Origin: Flabesymbios commensalis
Taxonomy: Eukaryota > Annelida > Polychaeta > Terebellida > Flabelligeridae
Reading direction: 5' to 3'
DNA length: 64,000 nt
NCBI GenBank assembly: GCA_964017125.1
Contig: OZ024912.1
Span: 63,264,579 to 63,328,578, forward strand
Position 1 is the stretch's first letter. Every line of letters begins with the position of its first letter. This document shows positions 45,762 through 55,766 of the stretch, piece after piece. A program made the position numbers and the translations under genes. The notes below the pieces were generated by a model. That model made no database searches and was not told the DNA's origin. It saw nothing but the letters and a program-made list of their open reading frames with translations.

Positions 45762-46212
45762 TAGTTGGGTTCTATGAGCAGGTTTCAGTGCCACACATAC
45801 TTCTTGCGGGAAGATAATTGTCTGGGAGACATTTTGGGAGAATACAATACATGGAACGAAGGGTGGGTCAATGTTGGTGGACTGGTCTGCTTAGAGGGAC
45901 ATCTTGTGGACGGTATTTTCATCAGGCTTATGAATCTAAAAGCTTGCGTGACGTTAAATGGGAAGTAGCTTATGCCTCATTTAGGCCACCCATTTAAGTA
46001 TTATAATTAATAATATAATTTTATCTACCCACCAGTAAATAGCTCTGTTTTGTTGCGGTCGCTCGAAATAGTTTGACGCTACCTTCCACTATTTTGGCTC
46101 CAATTTCTGGATTAAATTTGTGTACTTATACAGTAAAATTCAGCGACGTCTTTTTGTGGAATTTGAAATACCATCTGGCTATATTTAGCTTCAGAATGGT
46201 GAATTTAAGGTA
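45762..46212. other. Unique sequence, no gene seen
   Basis: A 67-codon frame at 45765-45968 has no recognisable product. Confidence 0.4.
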
Positions 46213-46289
46213 CTGCCGCGCAAAGACAAAAGGCAGTATCCGCTAACTTTACAAGTGAGCAGATACTGCCCATTGTCTTTGCAGAGCAG
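46213..46289. mobile_element. Hairpin element, family E (77 bp)
   Basis: CTGCCGCGCAAAGACAAAAG pairs with the arm ending TTGTCTTTGCAGAGCAG. GACAAA and TTTGTC-like changes occur on both arms, so the arms co-vary. Confidence 0.82.
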
Positions 46290-47060
46290 GAATAACGAGA
46301 TATGAAGCCATTCCTGTGTGGATGTGGGTGGACATTTGTGACGGTGTCGCGGCGGGGTCCAAGAGGTTACAGCCCACGTCTATAAATGGGTAGGGAGGGC
46401 GGCAGAGGCGCATAACAAGGAGAAGATATGGAGACAAGCACCTAAAAAGGCAGACAAATGACTGACAGACACGTGGACAAATTCATGAGGGTGCCGGTGA
46501 CGGCGGGGGGTGCGGGCAGGTCTGCTGGCAGGATCACTGTGGAGGGAATTGCGGGCGAACTGGGGGGCGACTGCTCCCAGATAACTCGGTGTAATCAGGG
46601 AGGGAAGGCGAGGCGACCCGCCGCATGGCGACCCACCCGGCCATCTCTAAGGATGAAAGAAATAATGGAATTATGCGGCGATTAATCGATGGAGGGATTG
46701 ATTCCGGGCCTCGCGAAAGACGCCGGACGAGCGCTGGCTCACCGTTGGGCCTGCGTCGCAGACGCCGGCCCAACGGTGAGCCAGTGCTCGCCCTGTGGCA
46801 CGGCACAAATAGCCCGGGTCTGTGCCATCTCGCATGCAAACTAGACGCCTGGCGCGTCGCAGGAGCGTGGCCCCGGGAGCGCCCGGTCAGGCAATAAGCG
46901 GTCGTTGCAGCACCAGGAATTTCTGCCCAGAAATGGACTGCCAATTGGGGCAGGTCGCTCCCGGCTGACACGCAGCTGTGTTTGGGCGACGGACCCTTTG
47001 CCCGCCACGTCCGCGGCGATGCCAGAGGCTGTCCGTCTTCTCTGGTGATTGCTCGCAAGC
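46290..47060. other. GC-rich block downstream of NK7
   Basis: CpG-rich, containing the B-like palindrome at 46727-46792 and part of the doubtful long frame. It could be NK7 3' UTR or regulatory DNA. Confidence 0.35.
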
Positions 47061-47301
47061 CATCTTTGTGGTGGATCATGATGATTGTGCGTGAGTCATC
47101 CCCGAACTTCACCACGAGGTTTGGGTTGAAGCTTACATAACACTTGCTGTGATCTGGTTTACCATGCGGTATTGAACAAAATTGGAAGAGATTAAGGTTA
47201 TTGGCCGTATTGTCGACTACATGCTTACATGGCTTTAAACTATGTGGACAAGTGCTTCTGCTCGTCTTGCAGAATTTGCAGGCGCGTCTTATGTGAGACA
47301 C
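46534..47301 (-). other. Long open frame downstream of NK7, coding status doubtful
   Basis: A 255-codon frame lies on the same strand as NK7 and starts about 490 bases past its stop codon. Its first part is Cys-rich (CKFC, then CPHSLKPCK). The remainder is Arg/Pro-rich and reads straight through a palindromic hairpin B-like element at 46727-46792. High GC lowers the stop-codon frequency here, so chance is a fair explanation. I recognise no domain. It could also be NK7 3' UTR or a CpG-rich regulatory block. Confidence 0.2.
46727..46792. mobile_element. Hairpin B-like palindrome with private GC-rich arms
   Basis: GAGCGCTGGCTCACCGTTGG...GCGTC pairs with its complement with about two mismatches. 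Centre CGTCGCAGACG. Confidence 0.78.
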
Positions 47302-47392
47302 CTGCTAGCCGATTGTGCGTTGTATTGCCACCCGCTGACACCAGCTGAGTGACCACATAGCACTGCACAACGCCAGTCTGTAGCCATTTGAA

Positions 47393-47611
47393 CCCTTAAA
47401 GCGTTGCAATATGTTACAGAACTATGGGGAAAAAATGTTTTTTTTTTAATTTGAAATCTTCATAAATGTCTTAGTTAGGTCTTTCATTTGAATACCTATA
47501 TGTTATGGTGTCATTATAAATATTTCAATCTTTTAGTGCGGGGATCGACTTTAGACGTCTATGGCGTCAGAATTTGACGTCTAAAGTTAATTGATCTCCG
47601 CGCTGTAAGGG
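47393..47611 (+). mobile_element. Family A element, complete
   Basis: Ends CCCTTAAAGCG and CGCGCTGTAAGGG; the target site is degraded (TGAA on the right). It lies about 180 bases past the NK7 stop, so probably within or near its 3' UTR. Confidence 0.85.
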
Positions 47612-47793
47612 TGAATGACGTTTAATCAGCGGCTTTTCTGGGCGGGCTATCGCCGTCGCGGCGACCAGAGGGTCTGTCCGGGATCTCAACCTATTGAATG
47701 CGAACAGTCAATAAAGAGAGAAACAGGTTCAAGGCAGCCTGATGGATGGAACAGCTTAGCTGCCTCCGTCTCTGCAACCCTTCCCCTCCGTCC

Positions 47794-48585
47794 TTATGGG
47801 GCGGTCGATTTCAAATCTAATGGCTGACTGTTTGGGCTGAGAGGGGGCTGGGAACCATCTCGCGGGGCACCGGGGGCAGGCTGGGTTATAAGGATCTGGG
47901 ACAGAAGCTGTGGCAGAGGCTGGTGCGCGGGCAGAGGAGACGTGGCTGGACTGGTGGTTTGTGTCATAGATTTGGGCTGGATCAGGGGTGGTGGACTAGA
48001 GGTGGACATCGGGGAGGCCTGGTCAGCTGGCGGGGACGTGTCCACTCTGTTGCTGGACTGGGGGGTCACTTCAGGCTTGACCTCACTGGCAGGCAGGCCT
48101 GGTGAGCTGCCGGCTCGCGACACATGAGTAGGCGAGGAATGAGCCAGTGGCACGATTTGAATGATTTCCCTGTAAATGTTCCTGCTCTCATTGTCCACAA
48201 TCATTTGTTTCTGCGTCACTGGCTCCTCGCTTGCCCTGCAGCTATCTCTGTTGTGTGACTGAGCATTGCTGTCCAGACCATTGTGTCCTGCACTGTGCAC
48301 CACACCACAGCTACCATTGCTACTAGCATCGTCTCTGTTTATGCTGCTGGGTGGAGACACTACAGTCATTCGCCCCAAATTAGGTGTAACTAGAGAGCCG
48401 CCTAGCGACTGTGGTTGATTATTGTGTCCTGTCTGGGGGCTCGTAGTGACGGCCTGTGTCATTTGTCGACGCCTCATCGTGTCAATGTGACGTTCTCCTC
48501 CTATCTTATGCTCAGCTGCCTCTGCGTTTGTGATTCCTTCTTGTTTCTTCCACTTAGTGCGACGATTCTGGAACCATATTTTCAC
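47794..48585 (-). CDS. 3'-terminal exon of an NK7-class homeobox transcription factor
   Basis: This is the last coding exon, 263 codons ending in TAA at 47794-47796. It opens at a splice acceptor (TTACAG before GTGAAAATATGG, minus strand), so the reading frame enters at homeodomain residue 45. Residues 1-16 are the second half of recognition helix 3, VKIWFQNRRTKWKKQE, with the DNA-contacting Q50 and N51. The following GITNAEAAEHK resembles, from memory, the conserved tail after the NK7 homeodomain; NK1 has a different tail (NPG). The intron between homeodomain residues 44 and 45 is common in NK-like genes. The rest (residues 30-263) is low-complexity Ser/Pro/Gln-rich sequence, probably disordered. 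It holds a SUMO consensus VKPE (168-171) and a C-terminal PLDLK (255-259) that resembles the CtBP-binding PxDLS motif, suggesting repressor activity. The exon(s) encoding the first 44 homeodomain residues were not found up to 64000. A nuclear DNA-binding developmental role follows from the family. Alternatives are NK1 or another NK-like class. Confidence 0.85.
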   Translation of the reverse strand: MKIWFQNRRTKWKKQEGITNAEAAEHKIGGERHIDTMRRRQMTQAVTTSPQTGHNNQPQSLGGSLVTPNLGRMTVVSPPSSINRDDASSNGSCGVVHSAGHNGLDSNAQSHNRDSCRASEEPVTQKQMIVDNESRNIYREIIQIVPLAHSSPTHVSRAGSSPGLPASEVKPEVTPQSSNRVDTSPPADQASPMSTSSPPPLIQPKSMTQTTSPATSPLPAHQPLPQLLSQILITQPAPGAPRDGSQPPLSPNSQPLDLKSTAP

Positions 48586-49077
48586 CTGTAACCACACAAA
48601 GAAGAACGCTTTAATTAAATGCTTTAACATTTACAAGTCAAAAGAATGTATTTTCTTGCGTACAACATTATTATAAAATGCAGCTTATAACAAAAACGCG
48701 ATGTAAATTAAATAGTAAGCACAATTGAATAGGATGCATCAATAACTTTTGTAACAAAAATAAAACACTTTAAAAATTATAATTGGAACAAAGCATAACC
48801 AAATTTTCTAAAAAAATGAATGCGACATGTAGGCCCCAATGTCAGGTTGTAAGCATCTGGAATGAATATCTAAAATATTTCTAACCGATGATATCGCATC
48901 ATTATTTTGGTGTATTTTTACAAATAGTCCGGCTGTCACAAACATTGGCCAAGCGTTTGCTTAATGCGAAGGGGTCATACATTGCCCAAAATCTGGGTCT
49001 AAATAAATTTATTGGTAGTTGACTTTCCCTCAATTACACCTGCATTAAGTTCTGTATTAACCCAGAGGACGTACATG
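48586..49077 (-). other. Intron of the NK7-like gene (first ~490 bases shown)
   Basis: The acceptor is at 48586-48590 (TACAG on the minus strand). A pyrimidine-rich stretch lies directly upstream. The intron is AT-rich and I saw no repeat copy before the hairpin B at 49078. No donor or upstream exon was recognised, so the intron may run to or past the end of the window (at least 15.4 kb). Confidence 0.6.
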
Positions 49078-49183
49078 CAGCAAACACAAGACGTTGACCC
49101 AATGCTGGGCTGATGTTGGCCCACCGGCTGCGACGCTGGGACAACATCAGCCCAGCATTGGGTCAACGTCTCATGTCTGCTGG
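49078..49183. mobile_element. Hairpin B in the NK7 intron
   Basis: Arms CAGCAAACACAAGACGTTGA and CCCAATGCTGGGCTGATGTT with complements; two or three mismatches. Confidence 0.9.
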
Positions 49184-50120
49184 ACACCCAGTTCTAATAT
49201 AATATCTTCGGTGGTTTATTTTTAGTAATATCTCTTAAAATGATATTATCAAGTAGAAGATACGAGACTTTAATGCCACGGTAGCTGATGATTCCAATCC
49301 AATTTCACAAAAGAGTTTCTAATTGGTTAAATCAAGAATACAGCAATCATGAAACTTGGCAGATGATTCTCTCAGCCTCCGGAGATAATAGAACAACCCA
49401 ACTAAACTCCCCCTGTCCAATTACCTCGGTCGCTATACGTCTCAAAGACACTGATCATGCAGACGTATTATGCCTAACTCCATTTATGTATGATACTTGT
49501 TAAGATACTGAGACTTGTTATACACTCAGGTCATATTACCTTGGTTCTGTGTATAATTCTGTCAAGGTTGACGAACTGAGTACAGTCTATTTTGAATTCA
49601 GGAGTAAATTGTACCAGAGCTCATAATTATTATGCAATATATGAGCACACAACAAAAATTGGAGACTGAGTGATGAAAATGTGTGTTTAATAGTGCACTT
49701 ATTTATTCCTGCTGATCACTCTGCCACTGGTGTGGCTCATGTCAAGTATAATAAGAGGATCCGTGAAAAGCTGACAAATTGAGAAGGGACGACCCTCAAT
49801 TGGATAGTTAATAGGTACAGCCCGGAGCATGGATTTCCTATGAACCTCGTGGTAGAGGGTCTAGATATCGTATCGGGTTATCACCCTAACAGCCCAATTT
49901 GTCAAGCTCAGACAAACGCTGACAGCCTCGAGGTATCATTTGAACCTTTGAAGCTCACACTTCCGCCCTGCGCTGCAGTGATTGTTTTATAACGGCTTCC
50001 GTGATTGGCCGCTTGCGGCTGTGGAGCGAATGGAGAGACTTGAAAGTGCACACGGTTTTCACTATTGCACGTGATGCTTGGCTTCATTCACTCACTATGG
50101 TTGTACGTCTTTGATGGCAA
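49184..50120. other. Intronic or upstream unique sequence, no exon seen
   Basis: About 940 bases with no repeat copy recognised and no homeodomain exon visible. Confidence 0.4.
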
Positions 50121-50358
50121 CCCAGTAAACACGGGGCATTCACCCAATGCGGTTTCAATGTTGGGCCAGCGTCGAGCCCAGCAATCATGAAGCATTGACC
50201 AGACGACCAATGTTTCGTCGACTTCGCAGACGTAAACGACCATAAATATAATGACCATACATAAAACGACGAGAAACATCTCAGTAACCATGATGTATTG
50301 GGTGGATGTTGGGCCAATGTTGAGCCGGCGTCGTAGACAATGCCTCATGCTTACTGGG
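50121..50358. mobile_element. Two hairpin B parts around ~100 bases of other sequence
   Basis: The left part (CCCAGTAAACACGGGGCATT...GGGCCAGCGTCG) and the right part (GGGTGGATGTTGGGCC...TGCTTACTGGG) may be one copy opened by an insertion or two broken copies. Confidence 0.55.
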
Positions 50359-50368
50359 ATATGCTTAG

Positions 50369-50625
50369 CCCTTTTAGCGCGGCCGAAGATCGACTTAAGA
50401 CGTCATAATCTGACGTCTATTGACGTCTATTCTCTGACGTCCGGATTCTAACGTCTATGGTAGATCCCCACACTGAACGAGAGTAAAGTTTTTATAATGA
50501 CCGTGGATCCACGGCATTGGTATTCAAAAGAAACTGAAAGAGCTAACTAAGACATTTATGATGATTTCAAATTGAATAAAAAACTCTGGTCTCCATGGTT
50601 TTTACAAAAATGTGATGTCAGGTGA
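50369..50625 (-). mobile_element. Family A element
   Basis: Starts CCCTTTTAGCGCGG after TTAG. Landmarks run in reverse to TCTCCATGGTTTTTACAAAA. The hairpin block is expanded (four TCTGACGTC-type words). Confidence 0.82.
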
Positions 50626-50942
50626 TCATTTTCAATAAAATATCTAAATTTATTTGTAGCAGAGCCAGGTGAATAATAAAACAATATAGCTTATAGATAA
50701 TAGGCCCAGTGGTACAAGTCAAAGCACCGCCGCACATCATATTTAATGTTTTCATCTATTAAAGACAATCGTCTCAAACTAGCACTTGTCTGAGTAGATC
50801 GTGACAGCATCTTTTCAGATTAATAATTATAACAATCGCACCCTTTCCGGTCATTATCATTTGTAAATTGTGACACAGGTGATAATGGATTTGCCATTTA
50901 TTGACGGTCAGGCTACAGTTTTCAATCACAGGTAGTATATAT
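50626..50942. other. AT-rich sequence, no exon seen
   Basis: No repeat or exon was recognised. Confidence 0.4.
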
Positions 50943-51041
50943 CCAGCAAACTCGAGACATCACCCAATATTGGACCAATGTTGAGCCAGCGTAGACGGTG
51001 AACCAACATTGGTCCAGCATTGGGTAGATGTATCGTGTTTG
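50943..51041. mobile_element. Hairpin B
   Basis: CCAGCAAACTCGAGACATCA; arms CCAATATTGGACCAATGTTG and CAACATTGGTCCAGCATTGG; centre shortened. Confidence 0.85.
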
Positions 51042-51601
51042 ATAGATAGGTTTACTTTTCGATAATTACAATGCTGGGAAATAAGAAACTATCCCTTTTT
51101 ATCGGGATGAGAACGATTTCGTGAAACAAACGTTTCACTAAAAAAATATACACAGCTATATTTTCTTTGCTACACTAATCGGTGGATGGGTATTTCAGCG
51201 GGAATAACTGATTTTACACTAAAACGTATCATTTCCTTGCCATTTAATTCCCTTCTCGTAACCGTTAATTCCATGCTGCTCGTCATGATGATATTGTAAG
51301 TCTAGCACCTCACATCGCAGCACTCTATTCGAGACCGGGGTGGTTTAAAAACATATTTTATGTGTACTTTAAAGATCAACTTCTCATTGTAAAGTGTCTT
51401 CAATCAGCATAGAAATGATATGGATTACAACAAACATAACATGAAGTTGTGGGTCATGACAGCGAGACAAAAAAAAGGTGGGCAAAATGTTCTAATAATT
51501 TCATTTGGAGCCTAAAGGATATATACCGTCAACGTGTGGTGTGAAAATCGGAATGAACACTTTTGAACAGCTCATTACTGCTGAATTGTGTCTGGGTATT
51601 T
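51042..51601. other. Unique sequence, no exon seen
   Basis: A weak family C-type relic (GAAGTTGTGGGTCATGACAG) lies at about 51442. Confidence 0.4.
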
Positions 51602-51657
51602 TTCATTCATTTGAAGCTGGAATTGCTGACGCAATTTCCAGCTTCAAACAAATCCAA
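51602..51657. repeat. Family C-type stem-loop
   Basis: CATTTGAAGCTGGAATTGC pairs with GCAATTTCCAGCTTCAAA; the stem sequence differs from other copies but is matched on both arms. Confidence 0.65.
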
Positions 51658-52099
51658 ATGTATTTTTTGAAAAATCTCCCAAATTGAAATATTTGATTAA
51701 CTGAGCATCCACCACAAGGTATGTCACATCTATTAGTGGTATATTATTTGGTGCGGAATTTTCATGAAACCGTATATAAGTATATATGGTCTGTATAACC
51801 AGCTCATCGATGGTACCAAGGAATTCCTTGATGGTACTATTTCCATGGGATAATTACCAAGAAATGTATACAGAAGTTATTGGTATATTATACAGGGGCA
51901 GGATAATTCTCACGGTACAACACTAATGGTTATATTGGCAGGTAAGTGCGCCAGATAAGACGCCGCTGGTCTGGGAATCCTGATTCCCAGCACTGTCCAG
52001 ATACTGCTCTGTCACGTTACTCACTCCAAAACGCAAATCACACCCCATGCTCCACGAGCGTGAGACCAAGACAAAGATCTCAGTGGGACTTATCTTCAA

Positions 52100-52336
52100 A
52101 CTGTTAGCCCTTCGTTTTATTTTAATTTTCAACCACTTGAGGTTGTGGCTCGCTACAGCGACCCACAACCTCAAGTGGTTGAAAATTACCCATATTTATT
52201 GTTTAATTTTAGACCAATCATTTACAAATCTTGGTGTTTAAACACGAATTTCTTTCCCAATATCAGTGATTTGATCGACTAATAAAACAGATTAAAAACG
52301 ACTATGATTATAGTCGTGCTTCGCGGTGAAAGAGTT
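52100..52336. mobile_element. TTAA-type element with perfect inner stem
   Basis: TTTTCAACCACTTGAGGTTG and CAACCTCAAGTGGTTGAAAA are perfectly paired. A GAAAGAGTTAAT end borders family A. The left boundary is uncertain. Confidence 0.6.
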
Positions 52337-52359
52337 AATAATGAAGAGTTATTAAGAAC

Positions 52360-52510
52360 AAAAATATTTATAATGGTCATAGACCCATAACATAGGTAGG
52401 CCTATTCAAATGAAGCGGAAAGAGTTAACTAAGACATTTAAAATAATTTCAAATTGTAAAAACCCTTTTGTCTCCATGGTTTATAAAAAATATGTCAGCA
52501 TTTTCAGGGT
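52360..52510 (-). mobile_element. Family A element, hairpin end missing
   Basis: TAATGGTCATAGACCCATAA to TCTCCATGGTTTATAAAAAA and CAGCATTTTCAGGG, then TTAA. Confidence 0.78.
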
Positions 52511-52514
52511 TAAT

Positions 52515-52997
52515 AATGACAGGTGAATGAAGTGATTGGCGCTTGAGGCGGCCGCAGCTCATCTCATAATAATTATCTGAGACCCTCCCCCCACCCCCGG
52601 CTCACAAAAATGGTGGCTGTGTTTTTCTGGTAAGGCATAATCTCCTTCGGAAGCTTGCTCGGCGTGGAAACCACGAATTGATTTGGAAAAACGACAGCGT
52701 TACTGATTAGGCGAGCGCGACTACCCCGGGTTTCATATTTCAGCATCATTATTTGACTGATTTTTGCCGATCCGATTAAAGCAGGCGATCAGTGCGCGTG
52801 CGCATGTATTTTCAGTGAATACCACACACAAAAATACGTTGTTTTGGTGAAGTGGCGATCTCGGAAAGTGTCACAAGGTTTAAGCACGGGAAATTCAATG
52901 TGGATTAATAAAACTGAAAGTGAAAACAATACGGCGCTATAATACAATACCCATTAGTATTATGAAAACACCTCAGGCAGTGTCTAAGTATTGTGTT
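52515..52997. other. Complex non-repeat block (candidate regulatory DNA)
   Basis: 52560-52920 has no repeat match. It contains TCATTATTTGACTGATTTTT, CCGATCCGATTAAAGCAGG and TTACTGATTAGGC (Dmrt/Pitx/Otx-like GATTA cores). Confidence 0.28.
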
Positions 52998-53055
52998 TCG
53001 GTAGCTCGATCAGTAGCACACGGGGCCTACGTTCGACTCCGGGCGACATCACAGT
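52998..53055 (+). pseudogene. tRNA-like remnant lacking the anticodon arm
   Basis: GGTAGCTCGATCAGTAGCAC fits an A box and D arm, and ACGTTCGACTCCGGG fits a T arm with B box; the anticodon arm between them is reduced to about 8 bases. It is probably a decayed tRNA or SINE head. Confidence 0.4.
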
Positions 53056-53109
53056 ACACAACTACGCCAGGTGTCTGCAGTCGCCACACGGTTAATTAGA
53101 CCACTATAC

Positions 53110-53193
53110 CCCAGCAAGCGCGATACGTTGACCCGATGCTGTTTTAATGTTGGGCCACGGGCCCAACATTAAACCAGCATTGGGTCAACGTAT
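53110..53193. mobile_element. Hairpin B, loop deleted
   Basis: CCAGCAAGCGCGATACGTTG; arms TTTTAATGTTGGGCC / GGCCCAACATTAAA meet directly, and CGTC...GACG is lost. Confidence 0.8.
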
Positions 53194-53215
53194 GCAACGA
53201 GGCAGTTCGGATTGC

Positions 53216-53350
53216 CGTAGGTGGGGGGGGGGTAATCCCTGGGGCGTCTCCCCCGGGGGTAGATCCCCGTACATAAGGAGCCGTCTTTATTGGGGTTCCC
53301 TGTACAACAAGGGATTACGCCCAGCTGCCGGACACCTGCCTACCCCCCCC
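53216..53350. repeat. G/C-run inverted repeat
   Basis: GTAGGTGGGGGGGGGTAATC faces GGATTACGCCC and CACCTGCCTACCCCCCCC. It also contains two CCCC/GGGG stems. Confidence 0.55.
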
Positions 53351-53496
53351 CCTCTACTCCTCGGGCAAAGATGATCCCGACACCGACGTTCCTTCATCTC
53401 CCGGCCTCCCGCATTTTATGGGGCAATCCAGATTTGCACAGATCCTGATTTTCAAATCTCCAAGGGGGGTCGCAGCTGTGTATATCCTCAGGTGGA

Positions 53497-53583
53497 TCAA
53501 CATGTTGGCCGGAGGTTGGTCGAATTCTGGGCCAACGCTGGCACGTTGACACAGCATTAAATCAACGTGGGCCCAGCGTCTAC
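53497..53583. mobile_element. Hairpin B, decayed
   Basis: GGGCCAACGCTGGCACGTTG, CAGCATTAAATCAACG and GGGCCCAGCGTCTAC are recognisable; pairing is poor. Confidence 0.5.
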
Positions 53584-53893
53584 TGAATGGCAACGTTTGA
53601 CGGCTTACAGGAGCCGTCGTAAAATTTTAATACCGTAAATTTTATCTGAGACAAGGATCTGTTTGTTGTCTGGCAATACAGCTCTCTAATCACCATACTG
53701 GAGGATAAGAGCCGAGTGGCATGCATAACTTATATCGAAAAATCCTTTTGAAAGAAACGCCACATTTCATCTGAATAAGTACGTTTTTTGCTTCATATTG
53801 ATACATTTGATACTAGCCGTCACGCAATTTTCATTCATTTAGAGCTGGGAATTGCGGCAGCAATTCACAGTAGCTGAAGGTCAGTTTATTGAT

Positions 53894-54110
53894 AACGCGG
53901 AAATATTTCCGTATAAACCATGGAGACCGAAGGATTTTTCAATTTAAAATCAACATATCTGTCTTAGTTAGCTTTTTCCGCTTCATTTGATTACCTATGC
54001 TATTATACATTTTTAATTCTTTTAGCGCGGGGATCGACTTTAGACATCAGATGCTGACGTCTTTAGACGTCAGCATCTGACGTCTAAAGTCGATCCCCGC
54101 GCTGAAAGGG
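53894..54110 (+). mobile_element. Family A element, left end decayed
   Basis: GTATAAACCATGGAGACCG to CCCGCGCTGAAAGGG, then TTAA. The central stem CATCAGATGCTGACGTC / GACGTCAGCATCTGACG has the private change TCTGA to GCTGA on both arms. Confidence 0.87.
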
Positions 54111-54114
54111 TTAA

Positions 54115-54433
54115 TGGAGTGTGGTATCTTAATTCACTGGTAAGTCACATGTAAAGATTGTAATTAATTAATTACACTGCCCCAGTTTATTGACCTCAAG
54201 CTAGAAATTGTATCATTATTTTGGAAATTGCCACATTGTAATTTACAATTGGTGATTTACTTTTAAAATATGGACCTCCATATTTAATAAATATTTGATA
54301 ATTAATAACAATAATATTTTATTAAGGTACAGTCAATATTGCTGTTTTAAAAAGGCGGTGCGAAAACGCTTGAAACGAGAGGGTTGATTCTAAAAAACAA
54401 CTTAAAAGGACGCAGTTTAGATAAGATAAACTT
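54115..54433. other. AT-rich sequence, no gene seen
   Basis: No repeat or exon was recognised. Confidence 0.4.
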
Positions 54434-54437
54434 TTAA

Positions 54438-54646
54438 CCCTTTCAGCACGGGGACCGACTTTCAGATCTGACATCTGAAGTATATCCCCGAAATGAAAGA
54501 TTAAAATATTTATAATGGCTGTAGACCTATAACAAAGGTATTCAACTCAAGCGGAAAGAGCTACCTGAGACATTTATGATGATTTCAAAATGGAAAACAC
54601 CTTTGGTCTCCATGGTTTATACAAACATATTTCAGCGTCGTAAGGG
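54438..54646 (-). mobile_element. Family A element with perfect TTAA duplication
   Basis: TTAA at 54434-54437 and 54647-54650. Ends CCCTTTCAGCACGGGG and CAGCGTCGTAAGGG. The hairpin centre is deleted. Confidence 0.92.
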
Positions 54647-54840
54647 TTAAACGATACTGAAGAATCTCCATACTATAGATCTTGCAGTACGGAGTGACTG
54701 TTGCCGACAAAAGTACCCTTTACCTCAGAGATGTCAATAAGTCAATTCCTTCATGAGAAGCGGCCACACAAATTGGTGCAGCGAGGTGCACTCTTCACTG
54801 TATCCAAAGATTCTTGCTGTATCTGTACACGTCAAACGCT

Positions 54841-54949
54841 CCCACAAAACAGCAGAGATTCACCCAGTGTTCACCTAATGCTGGCCCGCTGTCTACGACT
54901 TCGAAACAGCATTAAGCCAACACTGGGCCAACGTCTAGTGCTTGCTGGA
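54841..54949. mobile_element. Hairpin B
   Basis: CCCACAAAACAGCAGAGATT to GTCTAGTGCTTGCTGG; imperfect arms, centre GTCTACGACTTCG. Confidence 0.7.
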
Positions 54950-55690
54950 CTGGCTAGTCTCTTTGATTGTAACAAGAACTATATAAAGTTCTTGATTGTA
55001 GTGAGCTTTTAAAATACTACACCACTATGATCAGTTTGAAAACGATTAAATATTTGCAAGCATGTAGTCTTATATGTATTAATGCGAAACTATTTCAAAT
55101 GGACTGCATCGTCGTCCGACAGTAAATATCACACAGGACAACTTTTAAAATATGTATCAGTCAATCAATAGTAAACACATACAGAATCACTAATTATACA
55201 ATAATAAATGCTCCAACTCTCTGACATATAAGCTAATTAGAACAGCTCTCAAACAGTGGAAATAATCAATTTAAAGGACTTGAAAGAAAATCATTATTTT
55301 GACTGAATTTGCCGGTCATTTCTCTCCAATCCCTTTTGTTCTCTCTCTCTCTTTCAGAATCCCTCTAGCACACACTGACTGTTCGTGCTGTTATCACAGC
55401 CTATCATTGGTCGGGTACTCTATCCGCCTGGGCTAGCCGCCTATCACACAGAAACGTTTACTTTTGGTGTGAAGTGCTTGATAAGATCAGCCCGCTCTCC
55501 GCCGCTATTTTCTCTGATACCCGATCACGTGACCCCGCTCCACCACTTGGCGCGACAAGCTTTTTCTCGTCCGTCACTCGTGTGCCCCTGTCGGGCCTGC
55601 CACCGGCTTTCTCGTCCGCCTTTTGAAGGTGTCGGTCCGCGCTTGACATCCTGACTTTTGCAGGGGTATCATTGTTTATCGTCGGGAGTC
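54950..55690. other. AT-rich, then GC-rich sequence
   Basis: 55380-55660 is CpG-rich with opposing open frames that look like shadows. No homeodomain or splice signal was recognised. Confidence 0.35.
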
Positions 55691-55766
55691 GCACCAACGC
55701 GGGTTTAAACCTGGGCCAACGTTACCGACGTTGGCTTAGGTTTAAATCCACGTTGGCCCGATGCGC
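55691..55766. mobile_element. Hairpin B-like palindrome with private arms
   Basis: CCAACGCGGGTTTAAACCTG...GGCCAACGTT pairs with AACG...TTGGCTTAGGTTTAAATCCA with few mismatches. The GGTTTAAACC block is unique to this copy. Confidence 0.75.

Noticed and set aside
45765-45968. 67-codon frame MGSMSRFQCHTY...
   Set aside because: No homologue was recognised and no splice or UTR context is visible.
55385-55654. Upstream NK7 exon in the GC-rich block
   Set aside because: Neither strand reads as the first two homeodomain helices.
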